Assembly (NCBI GenBank): GCA_024696945.1
Contig: JAILGF010000062.1
Span: 1-56,023, forward strand
Source: Lachnospiraceae bacterium
GTDB taxonomy: Bacteria > Bacillota > Clostridia > Lachnospirales > Lachnospiraceae
DNA length: 56,023 nucleotides
Direction: 5' to 3'
Both the position numbers and the translations under genes were made by a program. Within the stretch, counting starts at the first letter, position 1. The number at the start of each line of letters is the position of its first letter. The notes under the pieces were generated by a model. The model made no database searches and was not told the DNA's origin. It saw only the letters and a program-made list of their open reading frames with translations. Below, piece by piece: positions 17,121-24,835 of this stretch.

Positions 17121-18208
17121 TTACAGTACCCTATCATTTTTTGATAACCTGCTATCATGCGGCGAGCGCAGCGTCCTCTTTCAAACCGTTCTTTTATCAG
17201 TCTTCTTGCGTTCAGGGATTTCTCAGGGAATGCATTTCTTTCACAGACGGCTTTTTTCAAGAGCTTTGGCAGCGTCTCTGTTCCCGTTTCTCCCCAGCCC
17301 GCATTGTATGTGTTAATAAGTCCGGCGAGCCCGGTCCCATGTGAAACCGCACAGGGCACTCCGAAGCTCAAGGCTTCAAGTATCCCCGAAGGAAGGGCTT
17401 CCGACCTTGAAAACTGAAAAAATACATCAGAGTTTAGCAAAACGTTCTGTTTTTCTCCTTCTTCCACAGGACCGGATATGCTTACAAGATCTTTTACGTT
17501 AAGAACCTCCACCAGTTTTTCCATTTCCTGTTTTTTACCGCCGGGATCCGGCCCATAAAACGCAAAGGAGCAGGCATTTTTTCTAAAGAATTCCTGTTCC
17601 CCCGCAACTGTTTCTATCAATATGTCAAGACCCTTGATATAAGGGTCTATACGTCCTATATATGTAAATACCATGGACTTATCGGATCCGCCCGACCGCT
17701 CGTCGTATCTTTTATAGTCTGTTTTTAAGCCGATACCGTTCGGTCCGACAAATCCCTCTTTGTTAAATACCGCCCTTTTCTTTTCTGAGGCGGAAAGAAA
17801 CTGTAAGCCTTCCGACTCTATAACGAACCGCTTAAATAACAGCTCGTTTCCTATACGTTTTTTCCATTTTTTAATGTTCTGAGCCTCTCCGGTAAGGCAT
17901 CCGTGAGGAACTATCACATACGGGATATAGTTTTTCCTGCATTCCCCGGCCAGTTTCAAAAAGGGCGGATAATAAACCTCATGGAAAACTACAAGATCAG
18001 GCCGGTTGAACGGATATCTCAGTTCATTAAGTGACAGTTTTCCGGGGAACAGCTGACAGTCAAGTCCTTCTATCCGGATATTCCTTACGTTTAAAAAGGC
18101 TATATCGGCTTCACCGGTTTCCTTTTGGGCGTTTATTATCGCCGGAACCGCACGCGGAACCCCGTTGAATCTGTTATTATCAATTGAAGCAATATGCAGT
18201 ATTACCAT
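17117..18208 (-). CDS. Family 4 glycosyltransferase (GT-B fold)
   Basis: About 363 residues. The N-terminal acceptor half begins MVILHIASIDNNRFNGVPRA. The C-terminal donor half has VFTYIGRIDPYIKGLDILIE, FAFYGPDPGGKK, and an EX7E-type region, SRSEALPSGILEALSFGVPC. I set the start at the ATG at 18208, with AAAGG seven bases upstream and a 7-base overlap (ATGGTAA) with the VanZ gene stop; the earlier in-frame start at 18295 would add an unrelated leader lying wholly inside the VanZ gene. It is probably a retaining sugar transferase of repeat-unit synthesis. Confidence 0.9.
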   Translation of the reverse strand: MVILHIASIDNNRFNGVPRAVPAIINAQKETGEADIAFLNVRNIRIEGLDCQLFPGKLSLNELRYPFNRPDLVVFHEVYYPPFLKLAGECRKNYIPYVIVPHGCLTGEAQNIKKWKKRIGNELLFKRFVIESEGLQFLSASEKKRAVFNKEGFVGPNGIGLKTDYKRYDERSGGSDKSMVFTYIGRIDPYIKGLDILIETVAGEQEFFRKNACSFAFYGPDPGGKKQEMEKLVEVLNVKDLVSISGPVEEGEKQNVLLNSDVFFQFSRSEALPSGILEALSFGVPCAVSHGTGLAGLINTYNAGWGETGTETLPKLLKKAVCERNAFPEKSLNARRLIKERFERGRCARRMIAGYQKMIGYCK

Positions 18209-18687
18209 TTTTCTACCTTTGAGCGTCTCCTCACAATAACTCCCGCAAGGAATGCGATCAGAAGTCCGCCCAGCACACCTAATAAGTCTATCCATATGTC
18301 CCTTATCTCGGAACCACGGTTTGAAAACAGCTGTATGGTCTCATCAATAAGTGCGATAAGCATTCCAAGGAACAGGCAGTTAATATAGTTGACGAATTTT
18401 TTCTTTCCTTTAAGGAGGAAAATGCACATGAGCTGAAAGCTAACCGCTATATATTCAGCAACATGGGCCAGTTTTCTGACCAGTGAACTCAGTTCAACAT
18501 AAGTCCAGCCGGTATCGCTGCGGTATCCAGGTTCAAGTTCATCTATCGGGGTTATCATTTCAACGACGATATCACTTGTAGCCGATGAGTCTTCCTTGTT
18601 GATACAGGACTGCCCCCATACCAGGATCATTGAGATCGTGAATGTTATGTATAATACTGTCAAAAGTCTTTTTCTCTTGTTACTCAT
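18202..18687 (-). CDS. VanZ family membrane protein
   Basis: The 161-residue protein has about four hydrophobic segments. The VanZ signature is clear: RKLAHVAEYIAVSFQLMCIF, ALIDETIQLFSNRGSEIRD and IWIDLLGVLGGLL. VanZ itself gives low-level teicoplanin resistance, but most homologues are uncharacterised and are common in Firmicute polysaccharide loci. The gene overlaps both neighbours by 7-8 bases, indicating tight co-expression with the GT4 and the upstream membrane protein. Confidence 0.9.
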   Translation of the reverse strand: MSNKRKRLLTVLYITFTISMILVWGQSCINKEDSSATSDIVVEMITPIDELEPGYRSDTGWTYVELSSLVRKLAHVAEYIAVSFQLMCIFLLKGKKKFVNYINCLFLGMLIALIDETIQLFSNRGSEIRDIWIDLLGVLGGLLIAFLAGVIVRRRSKVEKW

Positions 18688-19237
18688 CGTTATCTCCGGT
18701 CTCTTTAGGAGCTTCGGCTTTAATAAGTTCCCCTCCCACGATGCTGTAATCGGAGGTTATTCCAAAGATGTCTTTATTTCCGTCCCTGGTGTTATAATAC
18801 ATCAGAATATCATAATCCTTTACATCAAGATCAAGCTTGCTTAAGCGTATTTCGGCTGTAAACGCAGAATACTTTCTTGTGGTCTCGGAAGGAAACATAC
18901 TATCCAGTTCATCCCGCTGGCATCTTTTTGTATTAAGGAACAAAATATCCTTTTCGTCGTTTTTGTTCTTCAGGACTACCTGAACCAAAATATTCTGTTT
19001 AAGATCAAATACTTTAGGCTGATCTTTCTTGAAACACCAACCGTCGATAGTCAGTTTCCCATCTTCTTTTGCAAAGGTGTCAAAACCTATCTCGTATCGT
19101 CCCTTGTTATTTATTGTCTTGAAGGCGTCTATTCTTTTCTTATCTATCTTATTGTTTATGATAAGGAAAGCGATCACGCCGGCCACAAAAATAATCCCCA
19201 GGAAGACAAATCTTATAATCTTGAATTTTTTTTTCAT
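18680..19237 (-). CDS. Unrecognised single-pass membrane protein of the polysaccharide locus
   Basis: The 185-residue protein has an N-terminal anchor (IRFVFLGIIFVAGVIAFLII, about 8-27) and an extracytoplasmic domain rich in alternating beta-strand-like sequence (KLTIDGWCFKKDQPK, ILVQVVLKNKND, AFTAEIRLSKLDLDVKDY), ending in a charged tail. The strand pattern suggests a beta-sandwich. I do not recognise a named family. It lies between a Wzz-like gene (9-base gap) and VanZ (8-base overlap), so a role at the outer membrane face during polymer assembly or attachment is plausible but unproven. Confidence 0.8.
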   Translation of the reverse strand: MKKKFKIIRFVFLGIIFVAGVIAFLIINNKIDKKRIDAFKTINNKGRYEIGFDTFAKEDGKLTIDGWCFKKDQPKVFDLKQNILVQVVLKNKNDEKDILFLNTKRCQRDELDSMFPSETTRKYSAFTAEIRLSKLDLDVKDYDILMYYNTRDGNKDIFGITSDYSIVGGELIKAEAPKETGDNDE

Positions 19238-19246
19238 AATCCTTTT

Positions 19247-20668
19247 TTATTTTTCGACCGGAGAGCTCACGATCGAATTATTTTTGCGGTAGCGTTTGAT
19301 CTCAAACAGTGCTGCGTGGAGCAGACATATTACAAGCATGATCATGCACAGAGGACCGGCGCATTTTATAAACATCAATATGAAGCTGCCGGATAATAAT
19401 TGGGATCCGTTAACCTTTACAGAGTCAAGGACAACCGAATTATCGTCTATGATCGTGCTGTTATAGCTGTTAAGCATGTCTTTGAAGATATTTTCAATTT
19501 CTTCTAGCTTTCCGTCGATCTCATTTATTTTTTCCGTAACGGCAGCGCTCTTTGATGAAGTCATGTATGTCGCCGTAGTCATATCGGAAATATATCCCCT
19601 GTATCTGTCAAGATCGGAATCAATAACAACTATTCTGGCCTGTATCGACTTTTTCTTATCGATAAGTTTTTCATAAGTCAATTTTGAGTTGCTGTCCACC
19701 GTAACAACGTCATTTCCCGAAGGGATATAAAGAATTCCGTCGGTCTGATATATCTCTATAAGCGAGTTGATGTCTTCCAAAGAAGCCGACTTGTATTTTT
19801 TCTCGTTTTCGAGGAGCTGGATCTCGTACTGATACTGATTCTTAAGTCTTACAGTAGAAATTGAAAGTACATCGATCATAACAGTAGCTTCAACATTGCT
19901 TAAGGAATCGTTTCTGAGTGCCTTACACTTTAACTGAAGGTCTTTAAAGCTCATTCCGTTGTACTTAAAACTCGTGCTCAGCTTATAAACTTCCCCTGCA
20001 TATTTTTCAAGCTGGTTCATCCTGTATTTAAGAGCCTTAACTCGCTGTGAAAAATCGTAGTTATCAAGCTTAAGCATGTTGTCTAAGCTTTCAACGTTAA
20101 AGGTGTATCTGTAACGGTTGATAAAATAATTCCTGTAGGTTTCCGCTATGGCTTTTACGATTTTTTTCATATGTGAATCCGAAACGGTGGGATCGAAATC
20201 ATCGTAAAGCTTAAGCTTATATATCGTCGGATAATAATCATTCATGGTTATCAGCCTGCTCTCCGAGAAATCATAAAGGGAATCAAAATCCTTTATCTGG
20301 TTGATAACATCGCCGGGGTACTGTCCGTTTATATCCAGACTGTCTTTAATGCTCTGAACGGTATATTTTTCGGACATATTGAGTGAATAAAGCGCTTCCG
20401 CGATTATATCATCATCCAGGATATCGTTTATGGAAAACTTTTCCCCGCTGGGAGTAAGGTTCTGAGCAGCACCTTCATATGTAAATTCTATGGTCAGGGA
20501 GGTGTTTCTTCTTGTTTTTTCGGTTCCGAAGAATTTGATAAGCGCCATAACAAAGCCGATTATACATGCTACGATCAGCAGACTCAGATAAAGCGTAAAC
20601 CTCTTATTTTTCTTTACGGGACGCTCTGAAGCGGAAGGAGCTTTAACATTTGTTTCTTTTTTATTCAT
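19247..20668 (-). CDS. Wzz-like chain-length determinant, tandem copy 2
   Basis: The 473-residue protein has TM1 at about residues 25-45 (FTLYLSLLIVACIIGFVMAL), a long helical coiled-coil periplasmic-type domain, and TM2 near the C terminus (FILMFIKCAGPLCMIMLVIC, about 430-450). The tail is short, with no kinase domain. The extracytoplasmic start EGAAQNLTPSGEKFSINDIL parallels PAAKKQLAPDGSELDINYI in the next gene, and GMSFKDLQLKCKALRND parallels GMTFQDIADCIKLIRD, so the two are paralogues from a tandem duplication. The start overlaps the stop of the other copy by four bases. Confidence 0.82.
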   Translation of the reverse strand: MNKKETNVKAPSASERPVKKNKRFTLYLSLLIVACIIGFVMALIKFFGTEKTRRNTSLTIEFTYEGAAQNLTPSGEKFSINDILDDDIIAEALYSLNMSEKYTVQSIKDSLDINGQYPGDVINQIKDFDSLYDFSESRLITMNDYYPTIYKLKLYDDFDPTVSDSHMKKIVKAIAETYRNYFINRYRYTFNVESLDNMLKLDNYDFSQRVKALKYRMNQLEKYAGEVYKLSTSFKYNGMSFKDLQLKCKALRNDSLSNVEATVMIDVLSISTVRLKNQYQYEIQLLENEKKYKSASLEDINSLIEIYQTDGILYIPSGNDVVTVDSNSKLTYEKLIDKKKSIQARIVVIDSDLDRYRGYISDMTTATYMTSSKSAAVTEKINEIDGKLEEIENIFKDMLNSYNSTIIDDNSVVLDSVKVNGSQLLSGSFILMFIKCAGPLCMIMLVICLLHAALFEIKRYRKNNSIVSSPVEK

Positions 20669-22191
20669 GCCTTTGCCTCCCCTTCTTTCAAAGCGTTCTT
20701 TGATGATGAATTTTTCTTAAATTCCTCGATAATTCCGTCTGTGCCCCAGATAAGAGCTCCCAAGAATGCGCCGGCCAGTAATCCGATGATAGCATTCTTT
20801 ATATTTGTCGAATTAAAGAAAGAATCTTTGGACAGCTGAGCGCCTATATAATTAATAAATGAGTTTTTGTAGGAGTCACTCTCAAGGATCTCGTTTGCAT
20901 GATCCTCTGTAAGATTATACAGTGTTGTACAGGTTTCAACAAGACTCTTAAGTTCATTCTCGACGTATTCTATCTGTGTCTGTGAACTTGTGGTGGTCTT
21001 AAAACCGGCTATTTTATCGTTGAGATTTGCAATCTTCTCACCGAGACTTGCTTTCTTTTTATAGTTTTCCGACTGATCCATGATCAGGTTGTTATAATAG
21101 TCGGTTACCGCAAGACTTTCCTGCATAACTTCCTGATCGTTTGAAGAAATGTTTATCTTATCATTTTTATATTCACTTATCAGCTGTGAATTATAAGCGA
21201 TATTTCCGTTGACAACATTCAGCTCACGTTCGGTATTCTTTAGCTGATAACTGTATTTGGTAACCATTGATTTCTTATCTTTGGCAATATTATTATAGAA
21301 TACATATGCATACAGATAATCCACGTCTATATCACGGATCAGCTTAATGCAATCCGCAATATCCTGGAAGGTCATTCCGTCAAGCCTTGAGCGTGATGAA
21401 AGATACTGGGACTTAACGGTTTCGGTACAATACGTGGATAAGGAATCAAGAAGGTTAACAATCTCATCGAGACGCTCAATATAGTCAAGCTCCTCATTGT
21501 TGATGGATCCGAGGGTATTGTCGGGAAGCATCATATCCATATATGTTTCATAAAAATAGTCAATGTATGCTTCCGCAATATTGTTAATAAGGGCAGACAT
21601 CTCACTGCTTTCAAGGTATGTCTTGTTTCTCGCTTCAGGATCGGTTGAAAAGCCGTTTGAGATGGTTATGATATATTTTCCTTCATATTGGTAATCTACT
21701 TCAAGAACCTGTTCATAATCCTTCTTTGTTTCCTGGATAACCTTTTCAGCCACTTCAAGCTTCTGTCTGGTCTCTTCCGTAAGCAAGCTTTCAATATTTA
21801 TGTTTCTCTCCAATGCGCTGATGGGAATGTTTTCGGAGAGATGAGTCATCTTAAGTGCCTTCTGAAGAATATATGAAGACTTGATATAATTTATGTCCAG
21901 CTCTGATCCGTCCGGTGCAAGCTGTTTTTTCGCTGCGGGGTAGACCATATTTAGCAATACGGATACCTTCTCTCCCCTGTCTTTCAGCTCTGCCATGAGT
22001 AACGGTGTTGCAAGGCCTATAAGCATACAGGCAAGGATGATACAAACAAAAATCCTTCTTTTTTTGCCCATATTGGAGAAAACGCGGACAAGATCGAATT
22101 CACCGTGTGTCGAGCTATCACGCTTAACGACAACTTCGACCTTCTTGTTCTGTTCTATCTCTTGTAGGACATTCTTGTCTATTTCTGTCAT
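20665..22191 (-). CDS. Wzz-like chain-length determinant, tandem copy 1
   Basis: The 508-residue protein has a cytosolic N-terminal stretch of about 45 residues (KKVEVVVKRDSSTHGEFDLV), TM1 RIFVCIILACMLIGLATPLL, a large helical extracytoplasmic region with predicted coiled coil (SVTKYSYQLKNTEREL-like segments) and TM2 NAIIGLLAGAFLGALIWG near residue 475, then a short charged tail. It is a divergent paralogue of the following gene. Proteins of this class oligomerise in the membrane and set polymer length. There is no BY-kinase or phosphatase gene nearby, so control by tyrosine phosphorylation is not evident here. Confidence 0.82.
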   Translation of the reverse strand: MTEIDKNVLQEIEQNKKVEVVVKRDSSTHGEFDLVRVFSNMGKKRRIFVCIILACMLIGLATPLLMAELKDRGEKVSVLLNMVYPAAKKQLAPDGSELDINYIKSSYILQKALKMTHLSENIPISALERNINIESLLTEETRQKLEVAEKVIQETKKDYEQVLEVDYQYEGKYIITISNGFSTDPEARNKTYLESSEMSALINNIAEAYIDYFYETYMDMMLPDNTLGSINNEELDYIERLDEIVNLLDSLSTYCTETVKSQYLSSRSRLDGMTFQDIADCIKLIRDIDVDYLYAYVFYNNIAKDKKSMVTKYSYQLKNTERELNVVNGNIAYNSQLISEYKNDKINISSNDQEVMQESLAVTDYYNNLIMDQSENYKKKASLGEKIANLNDKIAGFKTTTSSQTQIEYVENELKSLVETCTTLYNLTEDHANEILESDSYKNSFINYIGAQLSKDSFFNSTNIKNAIIGLLAGAFLGALIWGTDGIIEEFKKNSSSKNALKEGEAKA

Positions 22192-22208
22192 TTGTCATAC
22201 CTTTCTGA

Positions 22209-23159
22209 TTATAATTTATTCGAATTGACTGCCATTTTAAAGAGCTTGTCGTTGAAGCTGCCGGTAACAAACTTGGGGTTTGCGAGCAGTCTTTCCTTTT
22301 CAACGGAATCCTCATCGTATTTAGCTACCTGCTTTAGAGCCTCAAGCGCATCGGAATCCTCCATTCCGGCTCCGAAGGTTTCCATAAGCCCTTTTGCAAG
22401 CTTGCTCCTGGAATTTGCGTTCTTGCCGGAGAAATGTGCCAGATACTGCTTTATCGCACCGAAAAAACCGCCAAAGTAATTGTCATAGAAGGGGTCTGCC
22501 GGGTTCTTTCTTAAATACATTGTGGGAACCCTGTCCCTTATTACCTGACCGACGATGTAGATGATGTTTCTGGCAAGATCGTCGTAGTTCCCGTCAAAGT
22601 AGCGGTTTACGTCGTACCTGAGCATCAGTTCACGAGCGGAGGCATTGAAAACATAGGTGCTCCCCGGCATAGTGCTGTATAGGAGCGAATGCTCAAAGTC
22701 GGCATATTTCGTTGTCTTGTTCCGTGTGAACTTTACAGGCTTCAACTTGGCATTCGTTACGGTGTAGTCGCTCATGTAGAGGAGCGGACTTACAGCAACG
22801 TCAACGTCCTCGCCCTCGATAATGGATTTTGTCTCGAGGTACTTTATGGCTCTGGAAAGCTTTTCAGGGAACCATACGTCATCCTGTTCGCAGAAAGCGT
22901 AATAATCGGCCTCTTCAGCCTTTTCGAGAAGCTCCCAGAAGCTCTTGGTCTTACCTATGGCCTCGCCCTCGTAGAAGGTCAGTTTTTCCTCACGCTGGTA
23001 GCGGTCGAGGATTTCCTTCGTCATATCGGTCGAGCCGTCATCGCGTACGAATATCTTTATCTCAGCCTTTTCGGACATATCCTGTTTCAAGAGACTCTGA
23101 AGCTGCTCTCCGAGATAATCCACACCGTTTTTGGTATACAATAAAATGACTATTTTCAT
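22209..23159 (-). CDS. Family 2 glycosyltransferase (rhamnosyltransferase-like), first gene of the polysaccharide locus
   Basis: The 316-residue protein begins MKIVILLYTKNGVDYLGEQL, then has FVRDDGSTDMTKEIL and the DXD-like FCEQDDVWFPEKLSRAIKYL, typical of rhamnosyl/GT2 transferases in capsule loci. The C-terminal region is helical with no multi-pass membrane segment. The gene starts 32 bases after serS on the same strand, with a GGAG ribosome binding site and no terminator between them, so read-through from serS is likely. Donor sugar unknown. Confidence 0.9.
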   Translation of the reverse strand: MKIVILLYTKNGVDYLGEQLQSLLKQDMSEKAEIKIFVRDDGSTDMTKEILDRYQREEKLTFYEGEAIGKTKSFWELLEKAEEADYYAFCEQDDVWFPEKLSRAIKYLETKSIIEGEDVDVAVSPLLYMSDYTVTNAKLKPVKFTRNKTTKYADFEHSLLYSTMPGSTYVFNASARELMLRYDVNRYFDGNYDDLARNIIYIVGQVIRDRVPTMYLRKNPADPFYDNYFGGFFGAIKQYLAHFSGKNANSRSKLAKGLMETFGAGMEDSDALEALKQVAKYDEDSVEKERLLANPKFVTGSFNDKLFKMAVNSNKL

Positions 23160-23191
23160 GAGCTGACTCCGTTTTGTATTTGCAGAACTAT

Positions 23192-24472
23192 TTAAGGCTC
23201 AATTTTGCTTTTTCCACCCATGTAAGGTCTTAATACCTCAGGGATATTGACCGAACCGTCGGCATTAAGGTTGTTCTCAAGGAATGCGATAAGCATTCTG
23301 GGAGGTGCAACAACCGTGTTATTAAGGGTATGTGCGAAGTACTTGCCGTTCTCGCCGACTACTCTGATTCTAAGTCTTCTTGCCTGAGCGTCTCCCAAGT
23401 TCGAGCATGAACCTACCTCGAAATACTTCTTCTGTCTCGGTGACCATGCTTCTACGTCGCAAGATTTAACCTTAAGGTCTGCCAGGTCTCCCGAACAGCA
23501 CTCGAGCTGACGAACGGGGATGTCGAGCGATCTGAAGAGGTCTACGGTGTTCTTCCAGAGCTTGTCATACCAGATCATGCTGTCCTCGGGCTTACAGATG
23601 ACTATCATCTCCTGCTTTTCGAACTGATGGATACGGTAAACGCCTCTTTCCTCTATGCCGTGTGCGCCCTTTTCCTTACGGAAGCAGGGTGAATAACTGG
23701 TAAGTGTATGAGGAAGTGTGTCCTCCTGAACAAGCTGGTCGATGTATTTTCCTATCATTGAATGCTCACTGGTACCGATGAGGTAAAGGTCCTCACCCTC
23801 GATCTTATACATCATGGCATCCATCTCTGCGAAGCTCATTACGCCGGTAACTACCTCGCTTCTGATCATGAAAGGAGGTACGCAGTAGGTGAAGCCCCTG
23901 TCTATCATGAAATCCCTTGCATAAGCGATAACTGCTGAATGAAGGCGTGCGATGTCGCCCATAAGATAGTAGAAGCCATTTCCTGCAACTCTACGTGCAG
24001 CGTCAAGGTCGATGCCGTGAAGCTTCTCCATGATCTCTGTATGGTAAGGTATCTCGAAATCAGGAACCTTGGGTTCGCCAAATCTCTGGATCTCAACGTT
24101 TTCGCTGTCATCCTTTCCTATGGGAACCGAAGGATCGATGATGTTCGGGATGACCATCATTCTCTTCTTTACTTCTTCTTCAAGCTCTGTCTGCTTTTTC
24201 TCGAGTGCTGCAAGCTCGTCTCCGAATGCTGCTACCTCTTTTTTAGCCTCTTCCGCTTCTTCCTTCTTGCCCTGTGCCATAAGAGCACCGATCTGCTTAG
24301 AAATGGTATTTCTCTTCTGCTTTAAGTCATCTGCCTGCTGCTGGGTTGCACGGCGCTGTGAATCAAGCTCGATAACCTCGTCTACTAAGGGCAGCTTCTG
24401 GTCCTGGAACTTGTTTCTGATGTTCTGTTTAACTACTTCGGGGTTTTCACGTAAGAATTTTAGATCGATCAT
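23192..24472 (-). CDS. serS: Seryl-tRNA synthetase
   Basis: The 426-residue class II synthetase charges tRNA-Ser. It begins MIDLKFLRENPEVVKQNIRN, then an N-terminal antiparallel coiled-coil arm (about residues 30-100, rich in Lys/Glu/Gln) that grips the tRNA. Motif 2 is visible in SPCFRKEKGAHGIEERGVYR and motif 3 near GDAQARRLRIR; TSEHSMIG is the Ser/ATP pocket region. The length is standard. AAGGAG lies upstream of the ATG. The exopolysaccharide genes follow directly downstream in the same orientation. Confidence 0.98.
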   Translation of the reverse strand: MIDLKFLRENPEVVKQNIRNKFQDQKLPLVDEVIELDSQRRATQQQADDLKQKRNTISKQIGALMAQGKKEEAEEAKKEVAAFGDELAALEKKQTELEEEVKKRMMVIPNIIDPSVPIGKDDSENVEIQRFGEPKVPDFEIPYHTEIMEKLHGIDLDAARRVAGNGFYYLMGDIARLHSAVIAYARDFMIDRGFTYCVPPFMIRSEVVTGVMSFAEMDAMMYKIEGEDLYLIGTSEHSMIGKYIDQLVQEDTLPHTLTSYSPCFRKEKGAHGIEERGVYRIHQFEKQEMIVICKPEDSMIWYDKLWKNTVDLFRSLDIPVRQLECCSGDLADLKVKSCDVEAWSPRQKKYFEVGSCSNLGDAQARRLRIRVVGENGKYFAHTLNNTVVAPPRMLIAFLENNLNADGSVNIPEVLRPYMGGKSKIEP

Positions 24473-24648
24473 GAATTTATTCTCCTTAAAATTATTCTCC
24501 TAGATAATAATAAACGCGTCAGGCGTCACGCGGTCTCTTTCTCTGCAAAACCAGATATCCCAATCTAAAATTATAGTTTACAACTTTTCAAGATATTAAT
24601 CAAGTATTTTTTTTATTCTACCTATATTGTAGTAATTAATGAAATTCA
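24473..24648 (-). promoter_or_regulatory. serS leader with TATAAT box and a small GC-rich hairpin
   Basis: On the minus strand there is a TATAAT followed by about 90 bases of leader containing CGCGTGACGCCTGACGCG (24515-24532), a 5-bp stem with an 8-base loop followed by TTTATTATTAT. No good -35 box is at the right distance. It could be a weak attenuator. I do not see the specifier loop or the canonical antiterminator sequence of a T-box. Confidence 0.3.
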
Positions 24649-24702
24649 TTACACCTCATCCGGCTGCTTCGCAGCCACCTTCCCCTCAAGGGGAAGGCTA
24701 GA
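24649..24702. repeat. Palindromic intergenic repeat, CATCCGGCTGC/CCTTCCCC type
   Basis: Two adjacent hairpins: GGCTGCTTCGCAGCC and CCTTCCCCTCAAGGGGAAGG. It is non-coding and sits between the serS leader and the terminator of the vWA lipoprotein gene. The structure is REP-like and is distinct from the other repeat family in the window. Confidence 0.6.
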
Positions 24703-24705
24703 ACA

Positions 24706-24742
24706 TAAAAACAGGCCACGCTGTGAAGCATGGCCTGTTTTA
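24706..24742 (-). terminator. Terminator downstream of the vWA lipoprotein gene
   Basis: The stem AAAAACAGGCCA / TGGCCTGTTTTA encloses a loop of about 12 bases, with an A-tract on one side and a T-tract on the other, so it is potentially bidirectional. It lies about 95 bases after the minus-strand stop at 24836. Confidence 0.75.
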
Positions 24743-24814
24743 TGTCATCCTGAGCGTTAGCGAAGGATCTTATACCATAAGGCTTAAAGATCCTTCACTT
24801 CGTTCAGGATGACA
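24743..24814. repeat. Large imperfect palindrome, TGTCATCCTGAGCG...CAGGATGACA
   Basis: The left arm TGTCATCCTGAGCGTTAGCG and right arm ending CGTTCAGGATGACA are inverted copies enclosing AAGGATCTT/AAGATCCTT. Single arms of the same element recur at 26437, 35239 and 38369, which makes it part of an interspersed family. Confidence 0.8.
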
Positions 24815-24835
24815 TTAACTTAATGACTTTGTATA

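Noticed and set aside
24473..24600. T-box riboswitch upstream of serS
   Set aside because: The leader is short, I see no specifier stem or canonical antiterminator sequence, and the only clear structure is a 5-bp hairpin.
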